This document shows positions 40,751-50,004 of a DNA stretch of 64,000 bases, in pieces; the first letter of the stretch is position 1; each line of letters opens with the position of its first letter. Under the pieces are notes generated by a model, which searched no databases, was not told the origin of the DNA, and saw nothing but the letters and a program-made list of their open reading frames with translations. Origin of the DNA: an uncultured Bartonella sp. Lineage in GTDB: Bacteria; Pseudomonadota; Alphaproteobacteria; Rhizobiales; Rhizobiaceae. The stretch lies in contig CAMLCZ010000001.1 in NCBI GenBank assembly GCA_946478665.1, positions 248,001 through 312,000 on the forward strand, written 5' to 3'. The translations under genes and the position numbers were made by a program.

Positions 40751-41911
40751 CTATTCCTGATTTCCACGTTGCTTCGGTAAATTCAATCTACGTTCTAGAA
40801 AATGCGCATAACGTGACATAACAAAGCAAAACATCCAGAATACCAAGCCAATAAAGATCATACCAGTAACGGGCGTTTGTGGCGTGCTCCATTTTGCCTG
40901 TTGTATGGCTTGCCGAACAATGCCAAGTAAGTCAAACATGCCAATAATATAGACAAGGCTGGTTTCCTTAAACATACCAATCAATACATTGATAATGCTG
41001 GGAATAACCAGACTATAAGCCTGTGGGAGAATGACAAAAACCATGGTTTTTACATACCCCAACCCTAATGATTGGGCGGCTTCATATTGTCCACGTGGTA
41101 CGGTTTGCAAGCCACCACGCACCACTTCGGCAATATAGGCGGAGGTAAAAAGTGCCACACCAATCAATGCTCTTACAAGCTTGTCGAACGTCATGCCTTG
41201 CGGTAAAAATAATGGAAACATAACGCTGGCAATAAACAATACAGCGACAAGGGGGATACCCCGCACGGTTTCAATAAAGGTTACTGACAGAATACGAATG
41301 ACAGGCTTGTTCGAACGTCTACCAAGAGCGAGAAGTGTGCCAAATGGTAATGAAAACGTCATACTAACATAGGCGATTGTCAGGGTTACCAGTAAACCAC
41401 CCCAATATTCTGTTGCGACAACTGGCAAGCCAAAATATCCGCCAAACAACAGCACATAACCAATCAATGGCACAATGAATAAGGATATTAATGCATTGAT
41501 GAATTTATGGCGTACGGAAGGCATCAACAGAGGTATATTGATAATAAGGACAATAGCTGCCAACAAATTGACACGCCATTTTTCCGCATCTGGATATCTG
41601 CCATAGATAAATTGCCAAAAATTGGCCTTTACAAATGCCCAACAAGCCCCATTCCAATCATTTGGCATTGTACCACCTTGTTGCTGTGTTGCACATGCCG
41701 TTCGGTCTGCACCATCCCAGACAGCATTAATAAACATCCAGTTGACCAATGGAATTAGCAAATCAATAAGCAAGCAGCCTAATACAATGCTGATGACTGT
41801 ATTGGTAGGGGTAGAAAATAGATTATCTTTAAGCCACGACCAAATGGTATTTTGCCTTTTGGGTGGTTTTGCTGATGGAATAATAGTTTTACTGACAAAT
41901 CTTTGTTCCAT
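40751..41911 (-). CDS. aapM: General L-amino acid ABC transporter, permease AapM
   Basis: One of two inner-membrane permease subunits (386 aa, close to the rhizobial AapM length). Several hydrophobic helices precede the His/Glu/Asp-type permease core, with the EAA-like loop EAAQSLGLGYVKTMVFVILPQA. The ATG at 41911, two bases after the aapQ stop, gives the family N-terminus (MEQRFVSKTI); an upstream start at 42001 would run back through the aapQ end. Confidence 0.95.
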   Translation of the reverse strand: MEQRFVSKTIIPSAKPPKRQNTIWSWLKDNLFSTPTNTVISIVLGCLLIDLLIPLVNWMFINAVWDGADRTACATQQQGGTMPNDWNGACWAFVKANFWQFIYGRYPDAEKWRVNLLAAIVLIINIPLLMPSVRHKFINALISLFIVPLIGYVLLFGGYFGLPVVATEYWGGLLVTLTIAYVSMTFSLPFGTLLALGRRSNKPVIRILSVTFIETVRGIPLVAVLFIASVMFPLFLPQGMTFDKLVRALIGVALFTSAYIAEVVRGGLQTVPRGQYEAAQSLGLGYVKTMVFVILPQAYSLVIPSIINVLIGMFKETSLVYIIGMFDLLGIVRQAIQQAKWSTPQTPVTGMIFIGLVFWMFCFVMSRYAHFLERRLNLPKQRGNQE

Positions 41912-41913
41912 CT

Positions 41914-43110
41914 TCAGCGCTCCACCAGAGCCATACGATGATTGAACCAATTCATAAACAATGAAACCAGAAGGCTTAAGCCGAGATAAACAACAATCCA
42001 TATTGCGGCAAGTTCAATTGATTGCCCGGTTTTTTCAATGATCGTACTGGAAACCATCATAAGTTCGGAATATCCAACAGCAGCACCAAGAGAGGTATTT
42101 TTTACCAGATTCATATATTGGCTTGCCAATGGCGGAATAATGATACGCATGGCAAGGGGTAATACGATAAGACGCGTAATAAGCCCGTTTGATAATCCTA
42201 ATGAAGCGCCTGCCTCTTTCAATCCATTATCGACACCTTGTAATCCGGCGCGAATGGTTTCTGCAATCAATGCCGCGGTATAAATTGATAATGCGAGATA
42301 AAGAGATATGAATTCCGGCGAAATATAATAGCCACCGGAAAAATTGAATCCTTTAAGAGTTGGAACACTCCATGTTTCCGGACGACAGAACAATAGCACA
42401 ATAAGAATGGGGAAAAGCAGCCCTAGCCCCAGCAAATACCATGCTTTTAGTTTTGACTTACCGGTTGTTGCAAGCTGGCGATTGCGCCAAAAATATAGCA
42501 GCAATGCAACAATAACAAATAACAACGCAATCATTAAAAAAGCAGCACTACCACTTTTCCATTCTGGTGCGGGTAAATAAATGCCACGAATATTTAATAC
42601 GAAAGGCCCCCAGAACAAACTGTTTCTGGCGGGAGGCAGAATTTGCATAATGCCAATTGACCAAAAAAATAACAAAACCAGTGGTGGAATGTTTCTGAAA
42701 AATTCAACATAACAAAGAGATAATTTTGCAACGAGCCAATTTTTAGAAATACGCCCTATGCCAATAATCAATCCCAGAATTGTTGCGGTAATAATACACA
42801 ATACTGAGATGAAAACGAGATTGACGAGACTTGCCCAGATAACAGTGCCATTTGTTGCATTGTCATCATATTGAATAACACTGGAGGGCTGATTAAAGCC
42901 TGCCCTTTTATCCAGAAAATCAAATCCCGATGCTATGCCAGAGGCTTTCAAATTGGCAATCGTGTTATGCACAATCCATTGTATGACAAAAAATAAAGCA
43001 ATAATAACAGCAAATTGCACCACCACAGACACAAATGTGCGTAGGTTAAAAAGAGCAGAAAAACCTGCTCTTAATCTTGGTGGAACATCGCTTGTAGAAT
43101 TCTTTGGCAT
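41914..43110 (-). CDS. aapQ: General L-amino acid ABC transporter, permease AapQ
   Basis: The second permease subunit (398 aa). Its transmembrane helices, the RNIPPLVLLFFW segment and the EAA-like loop KEAGASLGLSNGLITRLIVLP match amino-acid permeases of the HisMQ family with the extra N-terminal part typical of AapQ. It lies between aapJ and aapM with tight spacing. Confidence 0.95.
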   Translation of the reverse strand: MPKNSTSDVPPRLRAGFSALFNLRTFVSVVVQFAVIIALFFVIQWIVHNTIANLKASGIASGFDFLDKRAGFNQPSSVIQYDDNATNGTVIWASLVNLVFISVLCIITATILGLIIGIGRISKNWLVAKLSLCYVEFFRNIPPLVLLFFWSIGIMQILPPARNSLFWGPFVLNIRGIYLPAPEWKSGSAAFLMIALLFVIVALLLYFWRNRQLATTGKSKLKAWYLLGLGLLFPILIVLLFCRPETWSVPTLKGFNFSGGYYISPEFISLYLALSIYTAALIAETIRAGLQGVDNGLKEAGASLGLSNGLITRLIVLPLAMRIIIPPLASQYMNLVKNTSLGAAVGYSELMMVSSTIIEKTGQSIELAAIWIVVYLGLSLLVSLFMNWFNHRMALVER

Positions 43111-43137
43111 TATAACTGTCTAATTACGTTAGATTGT

Positions 43138-44169
43138 TCAACGAATAGGCAAGCCGTATTGCAGACCGCCTTTTGTCCAAAGTGCATTAATGCCACGTGA
43201 AATTTTCAACGGTGTTTTTTGTCCGATATTACGTTCGAAAATCTCGCCATAATTGCCAACGGCCTTAACAATGCTGACAACCCAATCATTCTTCAAGCCT
43301 AAATCCTTGCCAATGGTATTACCTTCTTCAACACCAAGCAGACGACGCACATCCTGATTGTCTGATTTCAACATATCATCGACATTTGCCTGCGTAACAC
43401 CATATTCTTCAGCATTAAGCAAAGCATTATGTGTCCAACGAACAACATCGGCCCATTGCGGATCCCCTTGTCTGACAGCAGGTCCAAATGGTTCTTTGGA
43501 AATGATCTGCGGTAAAACCACATGGTCATCAGGATTTTTCAACTGCAAGCGCAAGCCATATAATGATGATTGGTCTGTCGTATAGACATCACAACGCCCT
43601 GCATCATAGGCCTGATTAACTTCGGTAAATTTCTCAAAAACAACTGGTGTATATTCCATCTTATTGTTTCTGAAATAGTCGGCCAAAGTTAATTCAGTTG
43701 ATGTGCCAGACTGCACACAGATTGAAGCGCCGGATAATTGTAACGCTGATGTAATACCGTCCAAATTCTTTTTATTTATCATGAAGCCTTGGCCATCATA
43801 ATAATTTACACCAACAAAATCCAATCCAAGTGCGGTATCGCGGCTCATTGTCCAAGTAGTGTTGCGGATAAGAACATCCACCTCACCAGACTGAAGGGCG
43901 GTGAAACGTTCTTTAGAGCTTAATGGAACAAACTTTACCTTGCTGCCATCACCCAAAACAGCGGCTGCAACTGCACGGCAATAATCGACATCAAAACCAG
44001 TCCAGTTGCCTTTTTCATCGGGGATACTGAAACCTGCTAAGCCAGTACCAACACCACATTGCAAATACCCGCGCGCTTTTACATCATCCAATGTTCCAGC
44101 AGCGGCATAACTTGCGCCAAATGCTGAAACTGCGACACCGATCATCGCAAAGTAAGTGGTCACCTTCAT
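43138..44169 (-). CDS. aapJ: General L-amino acid ABC transporter, binding protein AapJ
   Basis: The periplasmic amino-acid-binding protein (343 aa) of the Aap system. A signal peptide (TTYFAMIGVAVSAFGASYAAA) precedes the mature GTLDDVKARGYLQCGV, a typical AapJ start; RNTTWTMSRDTALGLDFVGVNYYDGQGF is a hallmark of the family. The ATG at 44169 has GGGAG eight bases upstream and is preferred to an ATG at 44193. It is first in the operon and divergent from metC. Confidence 0.96.
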   Translation of the reverse strand: MKVTTYFAMIGVAVSAFGASYAAAGTLDDVKARGYLQCGVGTGLAGFSIPDEKGNWTGFDVDYCRAVAAAVLGDGSKVKFVPLSSKERFTALQSGEVDVLIRNTTWTMSRDTALGLDFVGVNYYDGQGFMINKKNLDGITSALQLSGASICVQSGTSTELTLADYFRNNKMEYTPVVFEKFTEVNQAYDAGRCDVYTTDQSSLYGLRLQLKNPDDHVVLPQIISKEPFGPAVRQGDPQWADVVRWTHNALLNAEEYGVTQANVDDMLKSDNQDVRRLLGVEEGNTIGKDLGLKNDWVVSIVKAVGNYGEIFERNIGQKTPLKISRGINALWTKGGLQYGLPIR

Positions 44170-44363
44170 CTGGTTTACTCCCTGATTTTTCATCACAACC
44201 TATTTGAACAAATTCAATCTTTCAAAAAGAGTATTATTTCGCCCGGGTCAAGCAAATAGAATTCTATGCTTTACACAAAAATGAACATATTTTTCTTGAC
44301 CTTAGAACTGTTTTCGCAAAACTAACAATTAAAATAGCTTTATCATTGAGAAAGTTCACCCCC

Positions 44364-45533
44364 ATGACAAAAAATAAATCCTGTGGACATATTGGTATTA
44401 ATACGCAACTGGCCCATGGTGGTTATAATCCAGAGGATTATTTTGGGTTTGTTAATCCTCCTATCGTTAAAGCATCAACAGTGCTTTTTCCCGATGCAAA
44501 AACTCTACGTACCGAAAACCAACGTTACACCTATGGAACACATGGCACACCCACAACGGATGCACTTTGCCAAGCCGTCAATGAATTGGAAGGATCTGTC
44601 AAAACTGTTCTTGTTCCGTCGGGTTTAGCGGCAATAACAGTGCCTCTTCTTGGTGCTTTAACTAGTGGTGACCATGTATTGATTGTGGATTCGGTCTATG
44701 GCCCGACCAGAAGATTTGCCGACACAATGCTTAAAAAACTCGGTATCGAGGTTGAATATTATGATCCTACCATTGGATCGGGTATCGAGGAACTTATAAA
44801 AAACAACACAAAGGTTGTTTTTACGGAGTCGCCTGGGTCCAATACGTTTGAAATGCAGGATATACCAGCTATTGCCGATATTGCCCATAAACACGGTGCC
44901 ATTGTCATGATGGATAATACATGGGCAACACCTGTCTATTTCCGACCATTAGACCATGGTGTTGACATTTCTATTACCGCGGCAACCAAATATCCTGCCG
45001 GTCATGCCGATATTTTAATTGGTTTTATTGCGGCCAATGAACGCGCCAAAAGCATTGTCGAATCAGCACATATGGTGCTTGGAATGAGTGTTTCTGGGGA
45101 TGACGCTTATAATACGCTGCGTTCTATGCGCACAATGGCAGTTCGCTTAAAACATCAGGGTGAAACCGCTTTGCAATTGGCCAAATGGCTTGAAACAAAA
45201 CCGCAAATCTCGCAAGTTTTGCACCCTGCACTTTCATCTCACAAAGGCCATACAATCTGGCAACGCGATTTTACCGGCTCCTCCTCACTTTTTTCCATCG
45301 TTCTTAAATCTAGTGGTGATGAGCAAGCGGAAGCCTTCTTAAATTCATTGAAAATCTTCGGGCTTGGTTATTCATGGGGCGGATATGAAAGTTTGGCCGT
45401 TCAAGTCAATCTATCGGACAGGACAATAAAACAGAATTATTCAGGACCGGTATTGCGTTTGCAAATTGGTATTGAAGATATAGACGACCTTAAGGCTGAT
45501 CTTGAAAATGCCTTGAAGGCAACCAATCTCTAA
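44364..45533 (+). CDS. metC: Cystathionine beta-lyase MetC
   Basis: A PLP enzyme (389 aa) of the Cys/Met metabolism family, cleaving cystathionine to homocysteine. The PLP lysine is in ITAATKYPAGHAD, with DNTWATPVYFRPLDHGVDI and the SGLAAI phosphate loop near residue 85. The ATG at 44364 is preferred to a TTG at 44346. The position divergent from aapJ is usual in rhizobia. A strong terminator follows. Confidence 0.92.
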   Translation: MTKNKSCGHIGINTQLAHGGYNPEDYFGFVNPPIVKASTVLFPDAKTLRTENQRYTYGTHGTPTTDALCQAVNELEGSVKTVLVPSGLAAITVPLLGALTSGDHVLIVDSVYGPTRRFADTMLKKLGIEVEYYDPTIGSGIEELIKNNTKVVFTESPGSNTFEMQDIPAIADIAHKHGAIVMMDNTWATPVYFRPLDHGVDISITAATKYPAGHADILIGFIAANERAKSIVESAHMVLGMSVSGDDAYNTLRSMRTMAVRLKHQGETALQLAKWLETKPQISQVLHPALSSHKGHTIWQRDFTGSSSLFSIVLKSSGDEQAEAFLNSLKIFGLGYSWGGYESLAVQVNLSDRTIKQNYSGPVLRLQIGIEDIDDLKADLENALKATNL

Positions 45534-45558
45534 TTTCACTCTGCGATTCCACAAGCAT

Positions 45559-45602
45559 AAAAGGTTCCAGCCCTTATAATATCCAGTCGGAACCTTTTTT
45601 TA
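45559..45602. terminator. Bidirectional terminator between metC and dnaE
   Basis: AAAAGGTTCC (45559-45568) pairs with GGAACCTTTT (45589-45598) and is followed by more T. The loop is 20 nt and A/T flanks suit both directions. Confidence 0.9.
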
Positions 45603-45647
45603 TTAAAAATCAATGCGATAGAATAGCTTTCTATATTATCAGATGAG

Positions 45648-48600
45648 CTACACCAGCTCAACATCAACAACCCCTTGTAAAGCCTTCATTGCGCCGGCCA
45701 CCTGTGGCGTAACGCGATATTTCTGTGGGAGCGATATTTCAACTTCGCGGGCGCCATTATTCTGAATAATAACAAGCCCCACATCGCCATCGCCACCTTT
45801 TTCCAAGCTTTTGCCAATCTCTTCAACCATTAAAGCGTCACGTAAAAATATCCGCATGGTTTTATGAATACGCTCGGCCTCGTGTTCCAACGACTGAACG
45901 GTTTGGATCCGCAAACTGATACCTTCAGGGCGGTTTTCCGCCGCAACGGTTATAACAACAGATTGGCCAGGCTCAAGCATATCCCCATATGCATTGAGCC
46001 CTTCAGAAAAGAGTATTGCCTCATATTGCCCAGTTGAATCAGAAAACTGGATAATTCCCATTTTCTTACCAGATTTGGTTTTTCTAACCTGTTTGGCACT
46101 GACAGTACCAGCCAATCGCCCTGCACTTGCCCCTTTGCGCACTGCATTGGAAAAATCACTCCAATTCTGAACACGCATTTTTTGTAAAACATCGGCATAT
46201 TCATCAAGCGGATGTGCCGAAAGATAAAAGCCAATGGCCTGAAATTCCAGATGCAGCTTTTCTGATGGTAACCAAGGTTTTGTATGCGGCAAAATCAATG
46301 GTTCTTTTGGACCATCACTCATGCCGAAAATATCTGTTTGCCCACTACGGCTATCTTCCATGAAACGCTGTGATCGTGCATTGATAACTTCAATACCTGC
46401 TACCAATACCTCACGCGGAATATTGAAACAATCAAATGCACCCGCATGAATAAGGCTTTCCATTACCCTTTTATTGACAATGCGAGGATCGGTTCTTTCA
46501 CAAAAATCTTCCAAATCAACAAAAGGTTTGTCACCTCGTTTTTCAACAATGTGGTTTACTGCTGGTTCCCCCACACCTTTGATAGCTGCTAACGAATAGT
46601 AGATCTTTTTATCGCCCACTTCAAAAGCACGGTAAGAGGTTTGCACTGATGGTGGAACAACCTCAATGCCCAGTCTGGTTGCTTCACGCCTAAAATCGTT
46701 AAGCTTATCGGTATTTCCCATATCATAGGTCATGGAAGCGGCTAAAAACTCCACCGGATAATGGGCTTTCATATACGCCGTCTGATATGAAACAACAGCA
46801 TAAGCAGCAGCATGCGACTTATTGAAACCATAATCGGCAAATTTAGCCAATAAGTCAAAAATTGTGTTGGCCTGATTTTTATTGACACCACGTTCTACCG
46901 CGCCATCCACAAAGTGACCTCTTTGACGCTCCATTTCTTCATGGATTTTTTTACCCATGGCGCGTCTCAAAAGGTCAGCTTCGCCAAGAGAATAACCGGC
47001 AAGAACCTGTGCAATCTGCATCACCTGTTCCTGATAGACAATAACGCCTTGTGTTTCCTTGACGAGATAATCAATTTTCGGGTGAATAGAGGCAATCTCT
47101 TCTTGTCCGTGCTTACGGGCAATATAGGTTGGAATGTTTTCCATTGGACCCGGACGATAAAGCGCAACCAAGGCGATAATATCCTCAATGCGGTCGGGCT
47201 TCATGCCGATAAGTGCCTTGCGCATACCTGCACTTTCCACCTGAAACACACCAACAGTTTCACCGCGTGTCAACATTTCATAAGTTAGTTTATCATCAAG
47301 CGGAATATGTGAAAGATCAATGTCTATACCGCGTCGAGCAACAAAATCGACAGCGGTTTTCAAAACGGTCAGTGTTTTCAAGCCCAGAAAGTCAAACTTG
47401 ACCAAGCCGGCTTTTTCAACAAATTTCATATTAAATTGTGTTACCGGCATATTAGAGCGCGGATCACGATACATCGGAACAAGTTGCCATAAAGGCCGGT
47501 CACCGATCACAATACCGGCGGCATGGGTTGATGTCTGTCGATAAAGCCCTTCAAGCTGCATGGCTATATCCAGCAATCTGCCAACTAAAGGATCTTTCTG
47601 TTTTTCTTCTTCAAATTTCGGCTCATCTTTTACCGCTTTTGAAAGCTCTATATTGCTACCCGGTGCTTGAGGAACAAGTTTTGATAAATAATCCACCTGC
47701 CGATATGGCATTTCAAGAACGCGTCCGACATCCCGCAGAACCACCCTTGCCTGCAACTTGCCTAAGGCAATAATTTGAGCCACTTGTTCATTGCCATATT
47801 TTGCTTGAACGTAACGAATAACTTCTTCCCGTCGATCCTGACAAAAATCAACGTCAAAGTCCGGCATGGAAACACGTTCCGGATTCAAAAAACGTTCAAA
47901 AAGCAATGAAAACCTTAAAGGATCAATATCCGTAATTGTCAAAGCATAGGCAACCAAGGAACCTGCACCCGAACCACGCCCTGGCCCCACGGGGATATCA
48001 TGGGCTTTTGCCCATTTGATAAAGTCAGAAACGATAAGAAAATATCCCGGAAACTGCATACGCGTTATGATGGACATCTCGTATTCGAGCCTCTCCTCAT
48101 AATCTTTAACAGTATATCCTTCCGCTAAACCAGCGGTTTCCAACCGCATTTTCAAGCCATCACGCGCTTGACGTATCAGCTCATCAGCTTCAGCCTGCAC
48201 CGCAGCCTCTGGATCATCCGATTGCCCTGTAAAACGAGGCAAAATAGGTTTTCTTGTCGGTGTATAAGCATGACAGCGCATTGCTATTTCGACAGTATTA
48301 TCCAACGCCTCTGGAAGGTCGGAAAATAACTCGACCATTTCGCTCTGGCTTTTTAGATAATGATCTGGCGTAACACGGCGCCTATCAGGATTGGATACAA
48401 TTTGTCCTTCAGCGATGGCTAAAAGGGCATCATGCGCTTCGTAACCTTCTCTATCTTTAAAAAAAGCCTCATTGGTTGCGACAAGCGGAATATTATATTT
48501 ATAAGCCAGTTCAACAAGTTCTGTTTCCACCGCACGATCATAATTGCCGTGCCTTTGTAATTCCACATATAGACGATCGCCAAAAATACTTTTCAAGCGT

Positions 48601-49136
48601 TCAAGCCGTTCAACCGCGCGGTCTTTTTTGCCTTCTGACAAGGCACTATTGATTGGCCCACCTGCACCACCTGTTAAGGCAATAATGCCGTCACCTAGGT
48701 CATTTAACCAATCAATATGCGCATTGACTGGATCTGTTTCCTGTTTTTCAAGATAGGCACGGCTAACCAGATGAACCAAATTGTTATAACCGTCTTCTGT
48801 CGCGGCATATAAAATTATCGACGTGAAATCTGATGGATAACGCCATTTGGTTACACGGGGATCATATCCGTCATCTTCAAAGTCGACGGCTAATTGGCAA
48901 CCGATGATTGGTTGCACCCCACTGGAAAAACAATATTGTGAAAACTCCAAGGCACCAAACAGATTGTTGGTATCCGTGATTGCAATGGCGGGTTCATGAT
49001 CTTTCACCGCATGCTTGATGATATCTTTTACCTTTAATGCACCTTCCAGCAAAGAATAAGCGGAATGTACTCTTAGGTGAATAAAGCGAGGGCGTTCAAT
49101 CGTCTCGCTTTGTTTATCATTAACTTCACTAGCCAC
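45648..49136 (-). CDS. dnaE: DNA polymerase III alpha subunit DnaE (DnaE1)
   Basis: The replicative polymerase (1162 aa). The PHP domain starts FIHLRVHSAYSLLEGAL, the catalytic aspartates lie in MPDFDVDFCQDRREEV, then come helix-hairpin-helix and OB domains. The sequence is DnaE1; the error-prone DnaE2/ImuC type has a different PHP start. The start codon is GTG at 49136. Upstream at 49309-49395 lies a small LexA-controlled reading frame on the same strand, so some dnaE transcripts may begin at an SOS promoter. The 172-bp gap holds a bulged hairpin (AACCAACT with AGTTGTTGGTT). Confidence 0.97.
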   Translation of the reverse strand: MASEVNDKQSETIERPRFIHLRVHSAYSLLEGALKVKDIIKHAVKDHEPAIAITDTNNLFGALEFSQYCFSSGVQPIIGCQLAVDFEDDGYDPRVTKWRYPSDFTSIILYAATEDGYNNLVHLVSRAYLEKQETDPVNAHIDWLNDLGDGIIALTGGAGGPINSALSEGKKDRAVERLERLKSIFGDRLYVELQRHGNYDRAVETELVELAYKYNIPLVATNEAFFKDREGYEAHDALLAIAEGQIVSNPDRRRVTPDHYLKSQSEMVELFSDLPEALDNTVEIAMRCHAYTPTRKPILPRFTGQSDDPEAAVQAEADELIRQARDGLKMRLETAGLAEGYTVKDYEERLEYEMSIITRMQFPGYFLIVSDFIKWAKAHDIPVGPGRGSGAGSLVAYALTITDIDPLRFSLLFERFLNPERVSMPDFDVDFCQDRREEVIRYVQAKYGNEQVAQIIALGKLQARVVLRDVGRVLEMPYRQVDYLSKLVPQAPGSNIELSKAVKDEPKFEEEKQKDPLVGRLLDIAMQLEGLYRQTSTHAAGIVIGDRPLWQLVPMYRDPRSNMPVTQFNMKFVEKAGLVKFDFLGLKTLTVLKTAVDFVARRGIDIDLSHIPLDDKLTYEMLTRGETVGVFQVESAGMRKALIGMKPDRIEDIIALVALYRPGPMENIPTYIARKHGQEEIASIHPKIDYLVKETQGVIVYQEQVMQIAQVLAGYSLGEADLLRRAMGKKIHEEMERQRGHFVDGAVERGVNKNQANTIFDLLAKFADYGFNKSHAAAYAVVSYQTAYMKAHYPVEFLAASMTYDMGNTDKLNDFRREATRLGIEVVPPSVQTSYRAFEVGDKKIYYSLAAIKGVGEPAVNHIVEKRGDKPFVDLEDFCERTDPRIVNKRVMESLIHAGAFDCFNIPREVLVAGIEVINARSQRFMEDSRSGQTDIFGMSDGPKEPLILPHTKPWLPSEKLHLEFQAIGFYLSAHPLDEYADVLQKMRVQNWSDFSNAVRKGASAGRLAGTVSAKQVRKTKSGKKMGIIQFSDSTGQYEAILFSEGLNAYGDMLEPGQSVVITVAAENRPEGISLRIQTVQSLEHEAERIHKTMRIFLRDALMVEEIGKSLEKGGDGDVGLVIIQNNGAREVEISLPQKYRVTPQVAGAMKALQGVVDVELV

Positions 49137-49308
49137 GTTTCATCTTTCTCAGTGGAATTTTACAACCAACCAACAACTTTATCCATTTTACCATAGTTGG
49201 TTAAAAGTTAAAGTTTCTTCGCTGCTTATCTTTCGCCGCTTATATGCTGGTATGTGACCATATAGTAATGCGCAACCAATCGAAACAGTGCATTGATCTT
49301 TCATCACG

Positions 49309-49395
49309 TCAAAATGTTGTCAGCCATATACCTATCGTGGCAACAAACAAACTTACAGAAACAAAGGACAAGATATCATATAAAATATCGGACAT
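49309..49395 (-). CDS. 28-residue hydrophobic peptide under LexA control
   Basis: An unannotated-size reading frame: ATG at 49395, 28 codons, TGA at 49309. The peptide starts MSDILYDILSF and continues into VSVSLFVATIGIWLTTF, a single membrane-helix-sized hydrophobic run. AAAGGAG is placed six bases before the ATG, one of the best ribosome binding sites in the window. Its promoter (TTGCAA at 49446-49451, CATAAG at 49423-49428, 17-bp spacing) has a perfect LexA box in the spacer. Size, hydrophobicity and SOS control recall Caulobacter SidA (29 residues, division inhibitor) and E. coli TisB (29 residues, toxin), but I claim no sequence match. Confidence 0.72.
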   Translation of the reverse strand: MSDILYDILSFVSVSLFVATIGIWLTTF

Positions 49396-49427
49396 AACGG
49401 GCTCCTTTCATGATATGTATATCTTAT

Positions 49428-49442
49428 GTTCTATTTTTGTTC
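49428..49442 (-). promoter_or_regulatory. LexA box in the promoter of the 28-residue peptide
   Basis: GTTC-TATTTTT-GTTC (plus strand) is a perfect alphaproteobacterial LexA operator. It lies between a -35 (TTGCAA) and a -10 (CATAAG) oriented to the minus strand, so bound LexA would block RNA polymerase. The nearest plus-strand gene, recG, begins 560 bp away. Confidence 0.85.
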
Positions 49443-49451
49443 TTGTTGCAA

Positions 49452-50004
49452 CAGTGTTATCAACAAAATAGTTAACAAAAAGTTTAGATGGCTCTAGCTT
49501 ATTACGCCCCAAATTTATCCCGATTTATAAAGCTTTTGATTTGTTATGTGTCTTTCGACGCCTGTTGGAAAACTTTTAAACACGCAATCCCTGTTTCCTG
49601 ACTTTGCGCAATCTTATGCATTTTGATTATCGAACAGTTTATGTTTCAACTACGGCTATCATACCCTAACAGCTTGGGGAGGCATAACCCAATAGCTTTC
49701 ATGACGGTTGGACTGCAGATTGTATGAGAGGTGAATGGTAGATTGAGTGACGGCCGTATTATGGATTGTATGGGGGAGCGGATTGCCCTTTATTGAAGTT
49801 GACTATTTCTGAACCTTAGATTGGTCGCGTAATCTGTTTTGATATGTCATCTGAAAAAGGTGGATAATTTCCGGGTGGTTATTCAAGCCATAGTTGAAGA
49901 AAGTCACTAAATAGCGACTTATGCACAATTAGTGTCATGACCTTGAGTGCTATTATCGTTTTCCATACTAGCAATATTCCCGATAGATCATTAGATTTAA
50001 TTAT
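49452..50004. other. Gap upstream of recG
   Basis: About 550 bp with no gene I can support. A GGGGAGG at 49676 has no start codon at the right distance. Two partial direct repeats around GGATTGTATG-like sequence occur near 49710-49770. It presumably contains the recG promoter. Confidence 0.4.

Noticed and set aside
49244-49471. 75-codon plus-strand frame upstream of recG
   Set aside because: It has no ribosome binding site and lies opposite the better supported LexA-controlled minus-strand peptide, which explains the same bases.
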